Source of the DNA: Arthrobacter glacialis
Lineage (GTDB): Bacteria > Actinomycetota > Actinomycetes > Actinomycetales > Micrococcaceae
Assembly: GCF_002909445.1 (NCBI RefSeq)
Contig: NZ_PPXC01000018.1
Location: forward strand, 1-57,803
Direction: 5' to 3'
Length of the DNA: 57,803 bases
Shown: one piece after another, positions 33,122-42,942 of the stretch
How the letters are laid out: each line of letters begins with the position of its first letter
How positions within the stretch are numbered: the stretch's first letter is position 1
Position numbers and translations under genes: made by a program
The notes under the pieces: generated by a model
The model's database searches: none
The model's input: the letters and a program-made list of their open reading frames with translations, nothing else
Told to the model about the DNA's origin: nothing

Positions 33122-33955
33122 TTACGTGGTGCGCCTGCGCGCCACGATGAGAGATGTGCCACCAACTGCCGCCACCACGGCCGCAACAATAAACGTGGCA
33201 GTAATGCCGCCCTGCCAGCTGTCCTGCGCCAGCACAGCCAGTTGCGCACCCATCTGGCTGGCAGCAGCCGGCCCCACAGCCAAATTAGCTAGGACGGTCT
33301 CCACCATGCCGGAGGCCAGGAACCACAACAAGGCAACAAGTGCCAAGCCAACACCGACGAAGATGAGTGCCAGCGATCGACGTCGGGCAACAAAAACGCC
33401 CAGCACCAGAAGGCCCACGGCGATGACAGCCAGCCATACCGACCAGCCGCCCAGCGTTGTGGCCAGCGGCAAAAGACGCGCGACCTGCGGCTGCTCCAGG
33501 CTCACCACCACGTCCTTGGGCGTAGGCAAGGTGACGCCCACGTCCTCGCTGACACGGGCGGCAACCATTGCCACGAGGGGAGCAATGTCCAATTGCAGAT
33601 CGCCCTGAATCTCCTTGTTGCCAGCTGCTGCGAAGGACAGTGCGTGACTGCGGGCCAGGGTCTCAGTCCAGGCCTGTGGGTAGCCCGGATCCGTGTAAAG
33701 GCTGCGCGCAGTGGAGTTGACAATGGCAGCGGCCAGTTCCTTCAATTGGGGCGGCAGATCCAAGGAGGCAGTGGTTTGAGTGGCCACCATGGTGGACAAG
33801 CCATCCTGGAATTCCTTGTTGCTGCCCAACGGTCCGGCCAAAGCCACAAAGCCGTTCTGCTCAACCACGTTGCGCTGCAACCACACTGCGGGCCCTGCCA
33901 CTGATGCCAGCAATAGGGCCACAATGATCAAAATTGCCGAGCCTGCGGTGCGCAT
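33122..33955 (-). CDS. Actinobacterial membrane protein upstream of ispH
   Basis: A 277-residue membrane protein of unknown function. The N-terminal helix ([20 protein letters not shown]) is signal-anchor-like. An extracytoplasmic domain of about 130 residues begins with [17 protein letters not shown], a pattern common to many uncharacterised actinobacterial proteins. Helices near 167-190 and 195-220, and a C-terminal helix before RRRTT, follow. Its stop lies 1-10 bases before the possible ispH starts, so the two are cotranscribed. Divergent from xseA; 33956-34120 holds both promoters. Confidence 0.82.
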   Translation of the reverse strand: MRTAGSAILIIVALLLASVAGPAVWLQRNVVEQNGFVALAGPLGSNKEFQDGLSTMVATQTTASLDLPPQLKELAAAIVNSTARSLYTDPGYPQAWTETLARSHALSFAAAGNKEIQGDLQLDIAPLVAMVAARVSEDVGVTLPTPKDVVVSLEQPQVARLLPLATTLGGWSVWLAVIAVGLLVLGVFVARRRSLALIFVGVGLALVALLWFLASGMVETVLANLAVGPAAASQMGAQLAVLAQDSWQGGITATFIVAAVVAAVGGTSLIVARRRTT

Positions 33956-34120
33956 GTGCCATCCTTATAAACCAAAAAAGAATCCAATAATGGATTTCCA
34001 CACTAGTACATGCCTGTGGATAGCGCGGTTTGAATGTCAGTGAGGAAAGCTAGAGTTACTTCATAGGCTGTACTGGACGGCCACGCTGGACACCCTTGTG
34101 AAGGACGGTGAGCTTAAGCC

Positions 34121-35425
34121 ATGGCAGAAACCCCTGAACGTAAGGTCATTGCACCCACGGCTGCGGAGACCTCCCCGGACAATCCCTGGCCGCTGCAGCT
34201 GCTCAGCCAAAAGCTCAAGGCCCATATTGAAAAGGCCCCGCCGGCATGGGTTGAGGCGCAAGTCATTGAATTGAATCAGCGCGCAAATGTCAGCTACCTG
34301 ACGCTGCGTGACATTGATGCCGAAGTCTCCCTGAGCGTAACCATCTGGGGTTCTGTGTTGAGCCGCCTGGAGGCCCCGCTGGAACGTGGATCCCGGGTGG
34401 TGGCACAGCTCAAACCCGACTTTTGGCTTAAAACAGGCCGTTTGTCCATGCAGGGACAGGACATCCGCCCCGTCGGTTTGGGCGATCTGCTGGCACGCAT
34501 TGAGCAACTCCGCCAGGCACTGGCCGCCGAGGGACTCTTCGATGCGCGCCGCAAAAAGCCCTTGCCCTTGCTGCCGCACAGGATCGGCCTCATTACGGGC
34601 CGCAACTCCGATGCCATGAAGGACGTGGTGCGGAATGCTTCACTGCGTTGGCCTGCCGTGGAGTTTGAAATCCGTGAGGTGGCTGTCCAGGGCGTCAATG
34701 CCGTCACGGCCGTCATTGGCGCCCTGGCCGAGCTCGACGCCGATCCCCGCGTTGACCTGATTGTCATTGCCCGGGGTGGCGGGTCTTTGGAGGATTTGCT
34801 GCCGTTCAGCCATGAATCGTTGGTGCGCGCCGTGTCTGCCGCACAAACCCCCGTGGTCAGTGCCATTGGCCATGAGGCCGACCGGCCGCTGCTTGACGAG
34901 GTGGCCGATCTCCGCGCCTCCACCCCCACCGACGCGGCCAAGCGCATAGTTCCCGATGTTGGCGAGGAATTACGGCGGGTGGATCAGGCCCGCACGCAGC
35001 TCAACCGCCGAATCCATGACCTCTTGGACCGTGAGACCGAGCGGCTTGCCTATTTGCGTTCCCGCCCGGTGCTGGCCAACCCTGCCATGATGCTTTCCAC
35101 CAAGTACGACGACGTCTCGGCCCTGACGGGGCGGGCCCGCACCGCGGTGCGTACCCAGGTGGGGCGCCATGCCGATCAGTTGACACACTTGCAGGCCCAA
35201 GTACGTGCCCTGTCGCCGCAGAAAACACTTGACCGCGGTTACGCTGTGGTGCAGTTGGAGGACAGCAGCATTGTCCGGCTGCCCGAACAGGTCCACACCG
35301 GTTCGCCTCTGCGCATCCGGGTGGCGGGCGGCACCTTTACGGCCACGGCCTCCAGCGGCGAAAAGCCCTCAGGCGCAATAGAGACTCTAGAGCGCACCGA
35401 CACCACAGCAAAGGAATCCGCATGA
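34121..35425 (+). CDS. xseA: Exodeoxyribonuclease VII large subunit
   Basis: A 434-residue catalytic subunit of the single-strand-specific exonuclease VII. It has an N-terminal OB-fold ([22 protein letters not shown]), a nuclease core with [41 protein letters not shown] and [27 protein letters not shown], then coiled-coil helices and a C-terminal segment ([12 protein letters not shown]). Length is normal for actinobacteria. The stop overlaps the xseB start by four bases (ATGA), so the two subunits are translationally coupled. Confidence 0.95.
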   Translation: MAETPERKVIAPTAAETSPDNPWPLQLLSQKLKAHIEKAPPAWVEAQVIELNQRANVSYLTLRDIDAEVSLSVTIWGSVLSRLEAPLERGSRVVAQLKPDFWLKTGRLSMQGQDIRPVGLGDLLARIEQLRQALAAEGLFDARRKKPLPLLPHRIGLITGRNSDAMKDVVRNASLRWPAVEFEIREVAVQGVNAVTAVIGALAELDADPRVDLIVIARGGGSLEDLLPFSHESLVRAVSAAQTPVVSAIGHEADRPLLDEVADLRASTPTDAAKRIVPDVGEELRRVDQARTQLNRRIHDLLDRETERLAYLRSRPVLANPAMMLSTKYDDVSALTGRARTAVRTQVGRHADQLTHLQAQVRALSPQKTLDRGYAVVQLEDSSIVRLPEQVHTGSPLRIRVAGGTFTATASSGEKPSGAIETLERTDTTAKESA

Positions 35426-35667
35426 GCCCCACCACAGCCGCCACCCCCAACGGCGACGTTGCAGCCCTCAGCTATGAGCAAGCCCGGGAACAGTTGATAA
35501 ACGTTGTCAATCAGCTTGAGGCTGGAAGTTCCAGCCTGGAGGACTCCCTGGCCCTCTGGGAGCGGGGCGAAACGTTGGCCAAGCGCTGCGAAGAATGGCT
35601 CGAGGGCGCCAAGGCTCGCCTTGACGCCGCCCGAGCAACTGATGGCGACGCACAGCCCGGGCAGTAA
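35422..35667 (+). CDS. xseB: Exodeoxyribonuclease VII small subunit
   Basis: An 81-residue helical-hairpin subunit. It shows the family core [21 protein letters not shown] followed by [26 protein letters not shown] (about 14-65) and short disordered ends. Several copies bind along the XseA coiled coil and are needed for activity. It starts inside the end of xseA (ATGA overlap). The esterase gene begins 38 bases after its stop. Confidence 0.94.
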   Translation: MSPTTAATPNGDVAALSYEQAREQLINVVNQLEAGSSSLEDSLALWERGETLAKRCEEWLEGAKARLDAARATDGDAQPGQ

Positions 35668-35705
35668 CCTCACCTGCGATCAGCACCCAACGGACAGGAG
35701 CCGTG

Positions 35706-36629
35706 ATGGCACAGGCGTGGCTAAAGTCCCTCTTGCCGGGACCCACCCGAGCTCCCGCCGCGCCAAGAGTCTCCAGCCGCAGCGAAACGCTCATGGTTGC
35801 CGGCAGGAGACGGCGGTACCTGTTGGTTGGACCACCACCTGATGCACGCCGCTACAGCCAGCCCGCCGCCGTCCTCATCGTGTTGCACGGCTCGAGCCAG
35901 ACAGGGCAGGCGGTGCGCTCCTTTAGCGGCAACAGTTTTGACTTCTTGGCGGCGGAGGGCCGTGTGGCGGTTGTTTATCCTGACGGGCTGAAGAAGCGGT
36001 GGAACCACAACAAGTCCGCCCGCGAAGCCACCAATGACGTTGCCTTCATGGATGCGCTGGCCGGGCACTTTAATGCCCTCCACGGTCAGGTTCCGGTAAT
36101 AGTTGTTGGCTTTTCCAACGGCGGGCAGTTGGCCATCCGGCTTATCCATGAGATCCCGCACAAACTCTACGGAGCTGCCATTGTGGGAGCCACCTTGCCG
36201 CGGCCCGGCGGGCTGGCCTTTGCAGACCAGTACCAGCCGGTGCCTGTGATGCTGATCCACGGGACCCATGACCCAGTGGTGCCCTATGGGGGTGAGGGCT
36301 GGTTCGGTAGCCTTTTGGGCAGGCCGCGCGGACCGTCAGCGCCGGAGACGGCCGCCTACTTTGCAGCCAGGAACGGGATCACAGCAGCACCAAAGACCAC
36401 GGTGCTGCCACATAGGCCCGAAAGCGGACGAACCGCCGTGACACTCACCCGCTACGAGCAGCCGGGTCTGGCGCCTGTGGCACTGTACACGGTGTTTGGC
36501 GGTGGGCATGTGGTGCCCAACCGTCAGCGAAAGGCCGTCATTGTTGCGGGCAGAACCACCCAGGACATCAGCGCCGTTGCGGCGTTGGCGGAGTTCTTCC
36601 CCGTCCTGCGTCAACAACCGAGAGGCTAG
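35706..36629 (+). CDS. LpqC/PHB-depolymerase-like alpha/beta-hydrolase
   Basis: A 307-residue esterase from the ATG at 35706 (behind GGACAGGAG; a GTG lies one codon earlier). The serine nucleophile is in GFSNGGQ, the Asp probably in IHGTHDPVVPYGG, and the His in GGGHVVPN. VLIVLHGSSQTGQA is the oxyanion strand and WNHNKSAREATNDVAFMDALAGH is typical of the LpqC/feruloyl-esterase-type family. No clear signal peptide is present, so it may be cytosolic or exported by another route. Substrate unknown. Its TAG shares bases with the stop of the convergent PPK2 gene at 36626-36629. Confidence 0.87.
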   Translation: MAQAWLKSLLPGPTRAPAAPRVSSRSETLMVAGRRRRYLLVGPPPDARRYSQPAAVLIVLHGSSQTGQAVRSFSGNSFDFLAAEGRVAVVYPDGLKKRWNHNKSAREATNDVAFMDALAGHFNALHGQVPVIVVGFSNGGQLAIRLIHEIPHKLYGAAIVGATLPRPGGLAFADQYQPVPVMLIHGTHDPVVPYGGEGWFGSLLGRPRGPSAPETAAYFAARNGITAAPKTTVLPHRPESGRTAVTLTRYEQPGLAPVALYTVFGGGHVVPNRQRKAVIVAGRTTQDISAVAALAEFFPVLRQQPRG

Positions 36630-37480
36630 GCGCCGACCAGGCGGGACCTTTCATGGGCCAGGTCGTAGTCCCCCGCCGGCCAATGCAGGTTCATCCCGCG
36701 CATCGCCTCGATGAGAATTTCCTGAACAGCCATGCGGGCGTACCACTTTTTGTCCGCCGGAACCACGTACCACGGTGCGCGCTCAGTGCTGGTGTGTTCA
36801 AAGGCCCGCTGGTATGCGTTCATGTAGTCGGGCCAAAACTCGCGCTCATCCAGGTCCGTGGGGCTGTACTTCCAATACTTGGTGGGATCGTGCAGGCGGG
36901 CTGAAAGCCGTGCCAACTGCTCATCGGGGCCCAGATTCAGCATGACCTTGACAATGGTGGTGCCTCCGTCTGCGAGTTCCGCTTCAAAGTCGTTGATGGC
37001 TGCGTAGCGCCGCTCAATTTCAGCCTCATCGGCCCACCCGTGAACCCGGTGGATCAGCACGTCCTCATAGTGGGACCTGTCGAACACACCCAGCATGCCC
37101 GGCCCGGGCGCCGCGGGGCGCACGCGCCACAAAAAGTCGTGCTCCTTTTCCTCATCCGTTGGCGCCTTGAAGGTTTTCAGTTTCACGCCCTGCGGGTCCA
37201 CCGCCCCCACAACACGGCTCACGATGCCGCCTTTGCCGGCGGTGTCCATGGCCTGCAACACCAACAGCACCGACTTCTTGCCGCCATAGCGGCTCTCAGC
37301 AAAAAGCTGTTCCTGAAGTCCGGCCAGAACTGGCGCCCGGGCAGCCAAGGTGGCTACGCCGTCGACCTTCTTGCCATCAAAACCAGACGCCGCATCGGTG
37401 GGTTGTGCAGCCAAGGAAAAGCCCTTGCCCACGCGCAGAAGATCGGACAGTTGAGAGGTGAAACCAAGCGGAAGTGACAC
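36626..37480 (-). CDS. Polyphosphate kinase 2 family protein
   Basis: A 284-residue PPK2 enzyme, which moves phosphate between polyphosphate and nucleotides. The Walker A-like loop is LQAMDTAGKGGIVSRVVGAV (about 77-96), the Walker B-like FDRSHYEDVLIHRVHGW follows near 133, and the lid region is around KYWKYSPTDLDEREFWPDY. The one-domain length fits the PPK2 classes that phosphorylate nucleoside mono- or diphosphates using polyphosphate. It follows the aminotransferase gene after 14 bases and its stop overlaps that of the convergent esterase. Confidence 0.92.
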   Translation of the reverse strand: MSLPLGFTSQLSDLLRVGKGFSLAAQPTDAASGFDGKKVDGVATLAARAPVLAGLQEQLFAESRYGGKKSVLLVLQAMDTAGKGGIVSRVVGAVDPQGVKLKTFKAPTDEEKEHDFLWRVRPAAPGPGMLGVFDRSHYEDVLIHRVHGWADEAEIERRYAAINDFEAELADGGTTIVKVMLNLGPDEQLARLSARLHDPTKYWKYSPTDLDEREFWPDYMNAYQRAFEHTSTERAPWYVVPADKKWYARMAVQEILIEAMRGMNLHWPAGDYDLAHERSRLVGA

Positions 37481-37494
37481 GGTGGAGCCTTTCC

Positions 37495-38712
37495 CTAGGG
37501 TTTGTACGTGCTCAGGAAATCTGCAATGCGCCCAATGGCTTCCTCGAGATCAAGGACATTGGGCAAGGTAACAAGGCGGAAATGATCGGGGCGAACCCAG
37601 TTGAAGGCAGTGCCGTGGGAAATGAGGATTTTTTGTGATTCCAGCAAATCCAAGGCGAATTTCTCGTCGCTCTTGATGGGATACACCTCAGGGTCCAACT
37701 TGGGAAACAAGTACAGTGCGCCCTTGGCCTGGTTGGTGCTCACACCGGGAATTTCATTGAGCAGCTTGTAGGCCACGTCGCGCTGCTCGCGCAGCCGCCC
37801 GCCGGGCAGGATCAAGTCCTCGATGCTCTGGTGCCCGCCCAAGGCCGTTTGGATGGCGTGCTGGCCTGGGGCATTGGCACACAGTCGCATATTGGCGAGC
37901 AGGTTAATGCCCTCTAAATAGTCGGCGGCATCGGCCTTGGGCCCTGAAATGGCCAACCAGCCGGAGCGGTAGCCGCAAATCCTGTACGCCTTGGACAGTC
38001 CGCTGAAGGTCATGCACAACACGTCCTCCCCGGTGATGGTGGCCGTGTTGATGTGCTCGGCATCGTCGTAGAGGATCTTCTCGTAAATCTCATCGGAGAA
38101 CACCACCAGGTCATGCTTGCGGGCCAAATCAACCATGCCCTGCACAATGTGCTTGGGGTAGACGGCACCCGTGGGGTTGTTGGGGTTGATGATGACTATG
38201 CCCTTGGTTTTGGGCGTAATCTTCGCCGCAATGTCCTCCAGGTCGGGCCACCACTCGTTGTCCTCATCGCACAAGTAGTGCACGGGACGCCCACCGGCGA
38301 GGCTGACAGATGCCGTCCACAGCGGGTAGTCGGGGGTGGGGATCAGGACCTCATCGCCATTGTTGAGCAAGGCCATCAAGGACAAGGTGATGAGCTCGCT
38401 GACGCCGTTGCCCAGATAAACATCATCGACGTGGATGTTTTGGATGCCGCGGGTCTGGTAGTACTGGACCACTGCTGTGCGTGCCGAGAAGATGCCGCGG
38501 GAGTCCGTGTAGCCCTGGGCGTGGGGCAGGTGGCGGATCATGTCCACCAAGATGGCGTCCGGAGCTTCGAAGCCGAAGGGAGCTGGATTACCAATGTTCA
38601 ACTTCAAGATGCGGTGGCCTTCGGCCTCCATCTGCTGCGCCTTTTGCAGCAGCGGACCGCGGATGTCGTAGAGCACATTGTGAAGCTTGGTGGATTGCGT
38701 AAATTCTGCCAT
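37495..38712 (-). CDS. AlaA-type pyridoxal-phosphate aminotransferase
   Basis: A 405-residue class I/II aminotransferase, most like AlaA, which makes alanine from pyruvate and glutamate. It begins EFTQSTKLHNVLYDIRGPL, with KLNIGNPAPFGFEAPDAI, GYTDSRGIFSARTAVV, VYLGNGVSELITLSL, VIINPNNPTGAVYP and the PLP lysine in FSGLSKAYRICGYRSGW; the substrate arginine is in FNWVRPDHFRLVTLP. The ATG at 38712 gives the E. coli AlaA length; 45 upstream codons are not coding. It lies 67 bases after the OpuAC-like gene and just before ppk2, so all may be in one transcript. Confidence 0.9.
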   Translation of the reverse strand: MAEFTQSTKLHNVLYDIRGPLLQKAQQMEAEGHRILKLNIGNPAPFGFEAPDAILVDMIRHLPHAQGYTDSRGIFSARTAVVQYYQTRGIQNIHVDDVYLGNGVSELITLSLMALLNNGDEVLIPTPDYPLWTASVSLAGGRPVHYLCDEDNEWWPDLEDIAAKITPKTKGIVIINPNNPTGAVYPKHIVQGMVDLARKHDLVVFSDEIYEKILYDDAEHINTATITGEDVLCMTFSGLSKAYRICGYRSGWLAISGPKADAADYLEGINLLANMRLCANAPGQHAIQTALGGHQSIEDLILPGGRLREQRDVAYKLLNEIPGVSTNQAKGALYLFPKLDPEVYPIKSDEKFALDLLESQKILISHGTAFNWVRPDHFRLVTLPNVLDLEEAIGRIADFLSTYKP

Positions 38713-38779
38713 GAGACAAATATGGCACACGGGGCCCGGGGTTTGTTTCCAAGACGTGCCCAACGGCACAGGCCAATGG

Positions 38780-39739
38780 CTAAGAACTGGCCTTGATGAG
38801 TCCTTGCTGAACAAGCCAGGCTTTGGCGACGTTGGCCAAACCACCAAATTGGGTGTCCTGCGACAAGCGGTTGAGGTTGGTCAATTCCTGGGATGTGAGG
38901 GCAGCACTGACCTTGTTCATGACCTCTTGCACCTCGGCAGGGACCTTCTTTGAGGCTACCAACGGCACAACATTCTGGGTGAGGAACAGTTGCTTGGGGT
39001 CTGTGAGCACCACCAGTGAGTTGTCCTCAATGGCCGGGGAAGAGCGGTGAAGTTCGGCCACTTGAATGCTGTCACGCAGAAGCGACCACACCACGGAGTC
39101 CTTGTTGGGTTGCTCGTTGGGGGCCAAGGGGAGGTACGTCTTGGGTACACAGTTGTAGTCGCTGCCCAAGCCGGCCAAGCCGCGATCCGCGCTCTCGAAG
39201 GCTGCCGATCCGCCCATGGACAGCTTGTCGCAGATTTTTCCCAGATCACTGAGGCTCTTAAGTTGATGCTTCTGCGCAGTAACAGCTGTGACCACCATGG
39301 CGTCGCTGACTTCGGCCTTGGCAGCATCCAAGATGCCCACCTCATCCGGGAGCGAAGTTTTCAGGGCTTCCAAAACTTCAGCGGTGGCCTCAGCCGTGAG
39401 AGCGGGCGCCACGTCAGCCAAGGCCACGCGGGAGTAGACAGGGACAATATCAACGCTGCTCAGTTGCAGATTGGATACCAAGGACCCTTGAGTTTCGTTC
39501 GCCGTTTTAACACTTGTCTTTACCCCGGCGGCATTGAGGGCTGCGGCGTATACATTGGCCAGCAGGGCACCTTCTAGCGGATTTACGCCGTCGGGCACCT
39601 GGGGAGTTCCCACCACCAGGGACTCTGCCCCTGGTGAGGCGGCGGGTATGCCCACAATGGGTTCGGGCGTACATGCTGTGAGCGCACCCAACAGCAACGC
39701 CACGGCGCATGCGCCAGAAAGAACTTGACGCAGCACCAT
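38780..39739 (-). CDS. OpuAC-like (osmoprotectant-type) substrate-binding lipoprotein, orphan
   Basis: A 319-residue lipoprotein with signal and lipobox LTAC (Cys at 23). The body matches the OpuAC/ProX-like fold: SLVVGTPQVPDGVNPLEGALLANVYAAALNAAGV, LVSNLQLSSVDIVPVYSRVAL, KSLSDLGKICDKLSMGGSAAF, SSPAIEDNSLVVLTDPKQLF and NVVPLVASKKVPAEVQEVMNKVS. Homologues bind glycine betaine, choline or related compounds. No permease or ATPase gene adjoins it, so it must use a distant transporter or act as a receptor. It lies between the GH35 gene (28 bases upstream) and the aminotransferase gene. Confidence 0.87.
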   Translation of the reverse strand: MVLRQVLSGACAVALLLGALTACTPEPIVGIPAASPGAESLVVGTPQVPDGVNPLEGALLANVYAAALNAAGVKTSVKTANETQGSLVSNLQLSSVDIVPVYSRVALADVAPALTAEATAEVLEALKTSLPDEVGILDAAKAEVSDAMVVTAVTAQKHQLKSLSDLGKICDKLSMGGSAAFESADRGLAGLGSDYNCVPKTYLPLAPNEQPNKDSVVWSLLRDSIQVAELHRSSPAIEDNSLVVLTDPKQLFLTQNVVPLVASKKVPAEVQEVMNKVSAALTSQELTNLNRLSQDTQFGGLANVAKAWLVQQGLIKASS

Positions 39740-39767
39740 ACCCTCCCCTAAAAACGATCTCTACTAG

Positions 39768-41699
39768 TTAGCTCAAATCTTCCACATACGTTACTCCCTC
39801 AACACCCAATATGGGATTCTCATGGAGTTCGGCGTGTATTCCACCGTGTTCCAGTTCAAGCACAGTGACCTTGTTGACTCCTGCTTTCAGCAGCGGGCCG
39901 GGCACATAAAGGGTTACCTGCGGCCCAATTTCCCAGAAACGGCCCAACAGGAAGCCGTTAATCCAGACCAGGCCCTTGCCGAAGCCCGGCAGCGCCAAGT
40001 AGGTGTCGGCTGGTTCGTCAATGTGCAATTCACCGTGGAAGTAACCGGCACCAAGTTCCGCATCTGCAGGCGCCGCTGCAGCTCCGGTAAAGGTGGGGCT
40101 TTCAGGATTGTCCGAGCAGTCCTCGGCAACGCCCACCTGCAGGAGCTCAGCCAGCGGCTTCTCCAAGTTGATGGGGCGCTGTTCCCAATGGAAAACGTAG
40201 CGCTGGTTGATCAGGACGCCGTCCAAGATGCCCTTGCCCTCGCCAAAGCGCGGACCGTAGTTGATACGTCCCTGGTTCTCCACCAGGATTTCCAACTGAG
40301 CCAACCCCCCGCCGCCGTTGACCTTGAGCCCGGTCTCGCAGTTGGCGTCCGTCAGGACACCCGCATAAGCGCCGTCCACCCACACGTACGCCCGGTCATG
40401 GAGTTCGCGGACCTTGATGGTGCCTTCGCCGGAGGGCAATACAGCTTTGGCGCTGTAGTGAACCAGCCCCCGGTCAAGTCCCAGCTTTTCAAAGGACAGG
40501 GGCTTGATGCTGTGAACAGGCCTGATGGCCCTGACAAAATCAAGCAATGCTGTGCCGCGAGTCAAAGTGAAGGTGCAGGCGGGAACAACGCCCGCGGGCG
40601 TGTTCAGGTGGACGGGGATGGGTGTCAGTTCCCGGCCTGAGGATGCATAGAACGCCTCGCGCATGGCGTGGAATTTCTCGGTGAGACGCCCGTCTTCGGC
40701 AATGGGGGCATCGGAGTCGTAGCTGGTGATGGTGGGCTGGATGGCTCCATCATGATTAGCCCCGGAACTCAGACCAAAATTGGTGCCGCCGTGGGCCATG
40801 TAGAGGCAAACGGAACCGTCAAGGTCAAGAATCTTTTTGACCTCGTCCGCCGCGTCAACCGCGGCACGCGTGTGGTGTGGTTCTCCCCAGTGGTCAAACC
40901 AGCCATTCCAAAACTCAACATTGAAGAACGGCTCGCCGGGGCGCCGGCGTTCCCAGATCGCATCGGCCTCGTCACCGCGGGAGCCAAGTGTCGCCGTCGC
41001 CCAAGTATCCGGCAGGGCACCGCCGTCCAGGAAATAGTCCGTGCCGCCGTCGGCCGTAAAGAGAGTCTCGGTAATGCCGCGATCCACCAAAGCCTTGCGG
41101 TTCCAGCGCAGATATTCCTTGTCGTCGCCGTAGCTGCCGTATTCGTTCTCGATCTGCACGGCAACCACGGGGCCGCCATGGCACGCCTGGAGCGGGGCGA
41201 TTACCGGCAGGAGCGCATCGAACCATTCCTCCACGACACCTGTGAAGAGCGGGTCGGAGGAACGCAGCACCATGTCCGGGTTGGAGATGGCCCAGGACGG
41301 GAATCCGCCGTTGTCCCACTCGGCACAGATGTAGGGCCCGGGGCGCACAATGACGTCCAGTCCGGCGTCACCAGCCAAGGTGACGAACCGGGCAATGTCC
41401 TTCCAACCCGTGAAATCCGGGGCAGCATCGGCTCTGGGCTGGTGGAAATTCCAGGCAATGTAGGTATCAAGGGTGTTGACGCCCATGGCGACCAGACGGT
41501 CAATCCTGTCCTGCCACTGATCCGGATGAATCCGGAAGTAGTGGATGGCGCCGGCAATAATCCTGTGCGGCTGGCCGTTCTTGAAGAGTTTACGATCCTC
41601 GTAGCTCAGGGCCGGGGCCACCGCCAATTCTTCGGACAACTCGGCGGGCGCGAGCGATTTGCTGGCCGGGGCACCCGACGCGGTCACAATGGTAGACAA
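39768..41699 (-). CDS. GH35 beta-galactosidase
   Basis: A 643-residue glycoside hydrolase of family 35. The TIM barrel starts near residue 40 with KNGQPHRIIAGAIHYFRIHP; YICAEWDNGGFPSW follows. The acid/base Glu186 is in QIENEYGSYGD, the nucleophile Glu262 in FFNVEFWNGWFDHWG, and YMAHGGTNFG is typical of the family. C-terminal jelly-roll domains (from about 390) close the protein. No signal peptide, so it should be cytosolic and act on imported galactosides. It is divergent from a LacI regulator, with an operator palindrome 44 bases before its start codon. Confidence 0.94.
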   Translation of the reverse strand: MSTIVTASGAPASKSLAPAELSEELAVAPALSYEDRKLFKNGQPHRIIAGAIHYFRIHPDQWQDRIDRLVAMGVNTLDTYIAWNFHQPRADAAPDFTGWKDIARFVTLAGDAGLDVIVRPGPYICAEWDNGGFPSWAISNPDMVLRSSDPLFTGVVEEWFDALLPVIAPLQACHGGPVVAVQIENEYGSYGDDKEYLRWNRKALVDRGITETLFTADGGTDYFLDGGALPDTWATATLGSRGDEADAIWERRRPGEPFFNVEFWNGWFDHWGEPHHTRAAVDAADEVKKILDLDGSVCLYMAHGGTNFGLSSGANHDGAIQPTITSYDSDAPIAEDGRLTEKFHAMREAFYASSGRELTPIPVHLNTPAGVVPACTFTLTRGTALLDFVRAIRPVHSIKPLSFEKLGLDRGLVHYSAKAVLPSGEGTIKVRELHDRAYVWVDGAYAGVLTDANCETGLKVNGGGGLAQLEILVENQGRINYGPRFGEGKGILDGVLINQRYVFHWEQRPINLEKPLAELLQVGVAEDCSDNPESPTFTGAAAAPADAELGAGYFHGELHIDEPADTYLALPGFGKGLVWINGFLLGRFWEIGPQVTLYVPGPLLKAGVNKVTVLELEHGGIHAELHENPILGVEGVTYVEDLS

Positions 41700-41743
41700 C
41701 TAAACTCCTGGTACTAGTCACACAGACGCACTCGTGGACATTC

Positions 41744-41757
41744 TGTTATGGATAACA
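41744..41757. promoter_or_regulatory. LacI-type operator of the GH35 gene
   Basis: TGTTATGGATAACA has TGTTA/TAACA arms around a 4-base centre, matching the usual LacI-family operator form TGTTA-N4-TAACA. It lies 44 bases before the GH35 start and 153 before the LacI start. Variants with one changed base occur at 49078 and 53873. Confidence 0.6.
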
Positions 41758-41820
41758 AATACTGTCCTAACAATACCGTCAAATGTTGATGACCCGCCGG
41801 AATTGAAAGAATTCACAGCG

Positions 41821-41835
41821 TGTTACAAGTAAACA
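41821..41835. promoter_or_regulatory. Possible second operator near the LacI gene
   Basis: TGTTACAAGTAAACA is an imperfect relative of the operator at 41744 and lies 75 bases before the LacI start, so it could allow autoregulation. The match is weak. Confidence 0.3.
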
Positions 41836-41910
41836 AATTAGACTTGCCCCAGACTCATATCTTGGATGCACCGCCCTGACGGATGAATCCGAACCAGCCA
41901 AAGGAACCTC

Positions 41911-42933
41911 ATGACGGCCCCCCAGTTCACCCGTGGCCCAGCAATGCGCGACGTTGCCTCCGCAGCGGGCGTTTCAGCACAGACCGTCTCCCGTGTGCTC
42001 AATGAGCATCCAAACGTCCAGGAGAGCACCCGTCGACGCGTTTTGGCCGCGGTGGAGGAGCTGGGATACCGCCGGAACAACACCGCCCGGGCGCTGGTGA
42101 CAGGCCAGTCCAAAACCATTGGTGTGCTGACTCTGGCCACCAACAACTACTCGCGCTCCTCCTTGGCGTTGGGCGTTGAACTAGGTGCACGCGAGGCCGG
42201 GTACACAGTGAACTCGGTGACCTCCAGCCTGAGCGCGCAGGCACTCACAGATGCTGTGAGCAGGTTGGTGCACCAAGGCGTGGACGGCATCATCATCGCC
42301 GCCCCTCTGCAGGAAGCGGCCGAGCAGGTCAGTAAAATTACGTCCCGCATTCCCACCGTCAACACTGACGGGTCCTCCAGTATGGGAGATCGCATGGTGG
42401 GTGTTGACCAGGACATTGCGGCCGTTCTGGCCACCAAGCACCTGCTGGATCTTGGCCACAAGACCGTGTGGCATGTTGCTGGACCGGTGGAGTGGTCTGA
42501 TGCCGCGAGCCGCCTGGGCAGCTGGCGGCGGACCCTGCAGGAAGCCGGTTGCGAGGTGCCCCCTGAACTCCACGGCGACTGGAGCCCGGAATCCGGTTAC
42601 CGCAACGGGCTCATTTTGGGCCGCATGCCGGAGGTCACAGCCATTCTGGTGGCCAGTGATGAAATGGCCTTCGGTGTCATCCGAGCCCTCACCGAACTGG
42701 GCAGGCGCATCCCCGAAGATATCTCGGTGGTGGGCATTGACGACATCGATTTGGCCGCGTTCTCCAACCCGCCACTCACAACCATCCGCCAGTCCTTCGA
42801 GGACACCGGCCGCCGTGCCGTGCAGCGCCTGGTGGCTCAAATTGCCAACCCAGCCCTGGAGAACACTCCCGATCTGGTGGCGCCAACACTTATTGTTCGC
42901 GGCAGCACCGCTCCCCCGCCCGCAGACAATTAG
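41911..42933 (+). CDS. LacI-family transcriptional regulator
   Basis: A 340-residue regulator. The HTH is at about 11-30 (MRDVASAAGVSAQTVSRVLN), with the hinge helix around STRRRVLAAVEELGYRRN. The periplasmic-binding-like domain shows TIGVLTLATNNYSRSSLALG, VDQDIAAVLATKHLLDLGHK, WHVAGP, ILVASDEMAFGVIRAL and VVGIDDIDLAAFSNPPLTTIRQ. By position it should control the divergent GH35 gene, with a galactoside as effector. The same operator motif before the GH20 and second surface-protein genes suggests a wider regulon. A long hairpin follows the gene. Confidence 0.92.
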   Translation: MTAPQFTRGPAMRDVASAAGVSAQTVSRVLNEHPNVQESTRRRVLAAVEELGYRRNNTARALVTGQSKTIGVLTLATNNYSRSSLALGVELGAREAGYTVNSVTSSLSAQALTDAVSRLVHQGVDGIIIAAPLQEAAEQVSKITSRIPTVNTDGSSSMGDRMVGVDQDIAAVLATKHLLDLGHKTVWHVAGPVEWSDAASRLGSWRRTLQEAGCEVPPELHGDWSPESGYRNGLILGRMPEVTAILVASDEMAFGVIRALTELGRRIPEDISVVGIDDIDLAAFSNPPLTTIRQSFEDTGRRAVQRLVAQIANPALENTPDLVAPTLIVRGSTAPPPADN

Positions 42934-42942
42934 CGCCGGACC

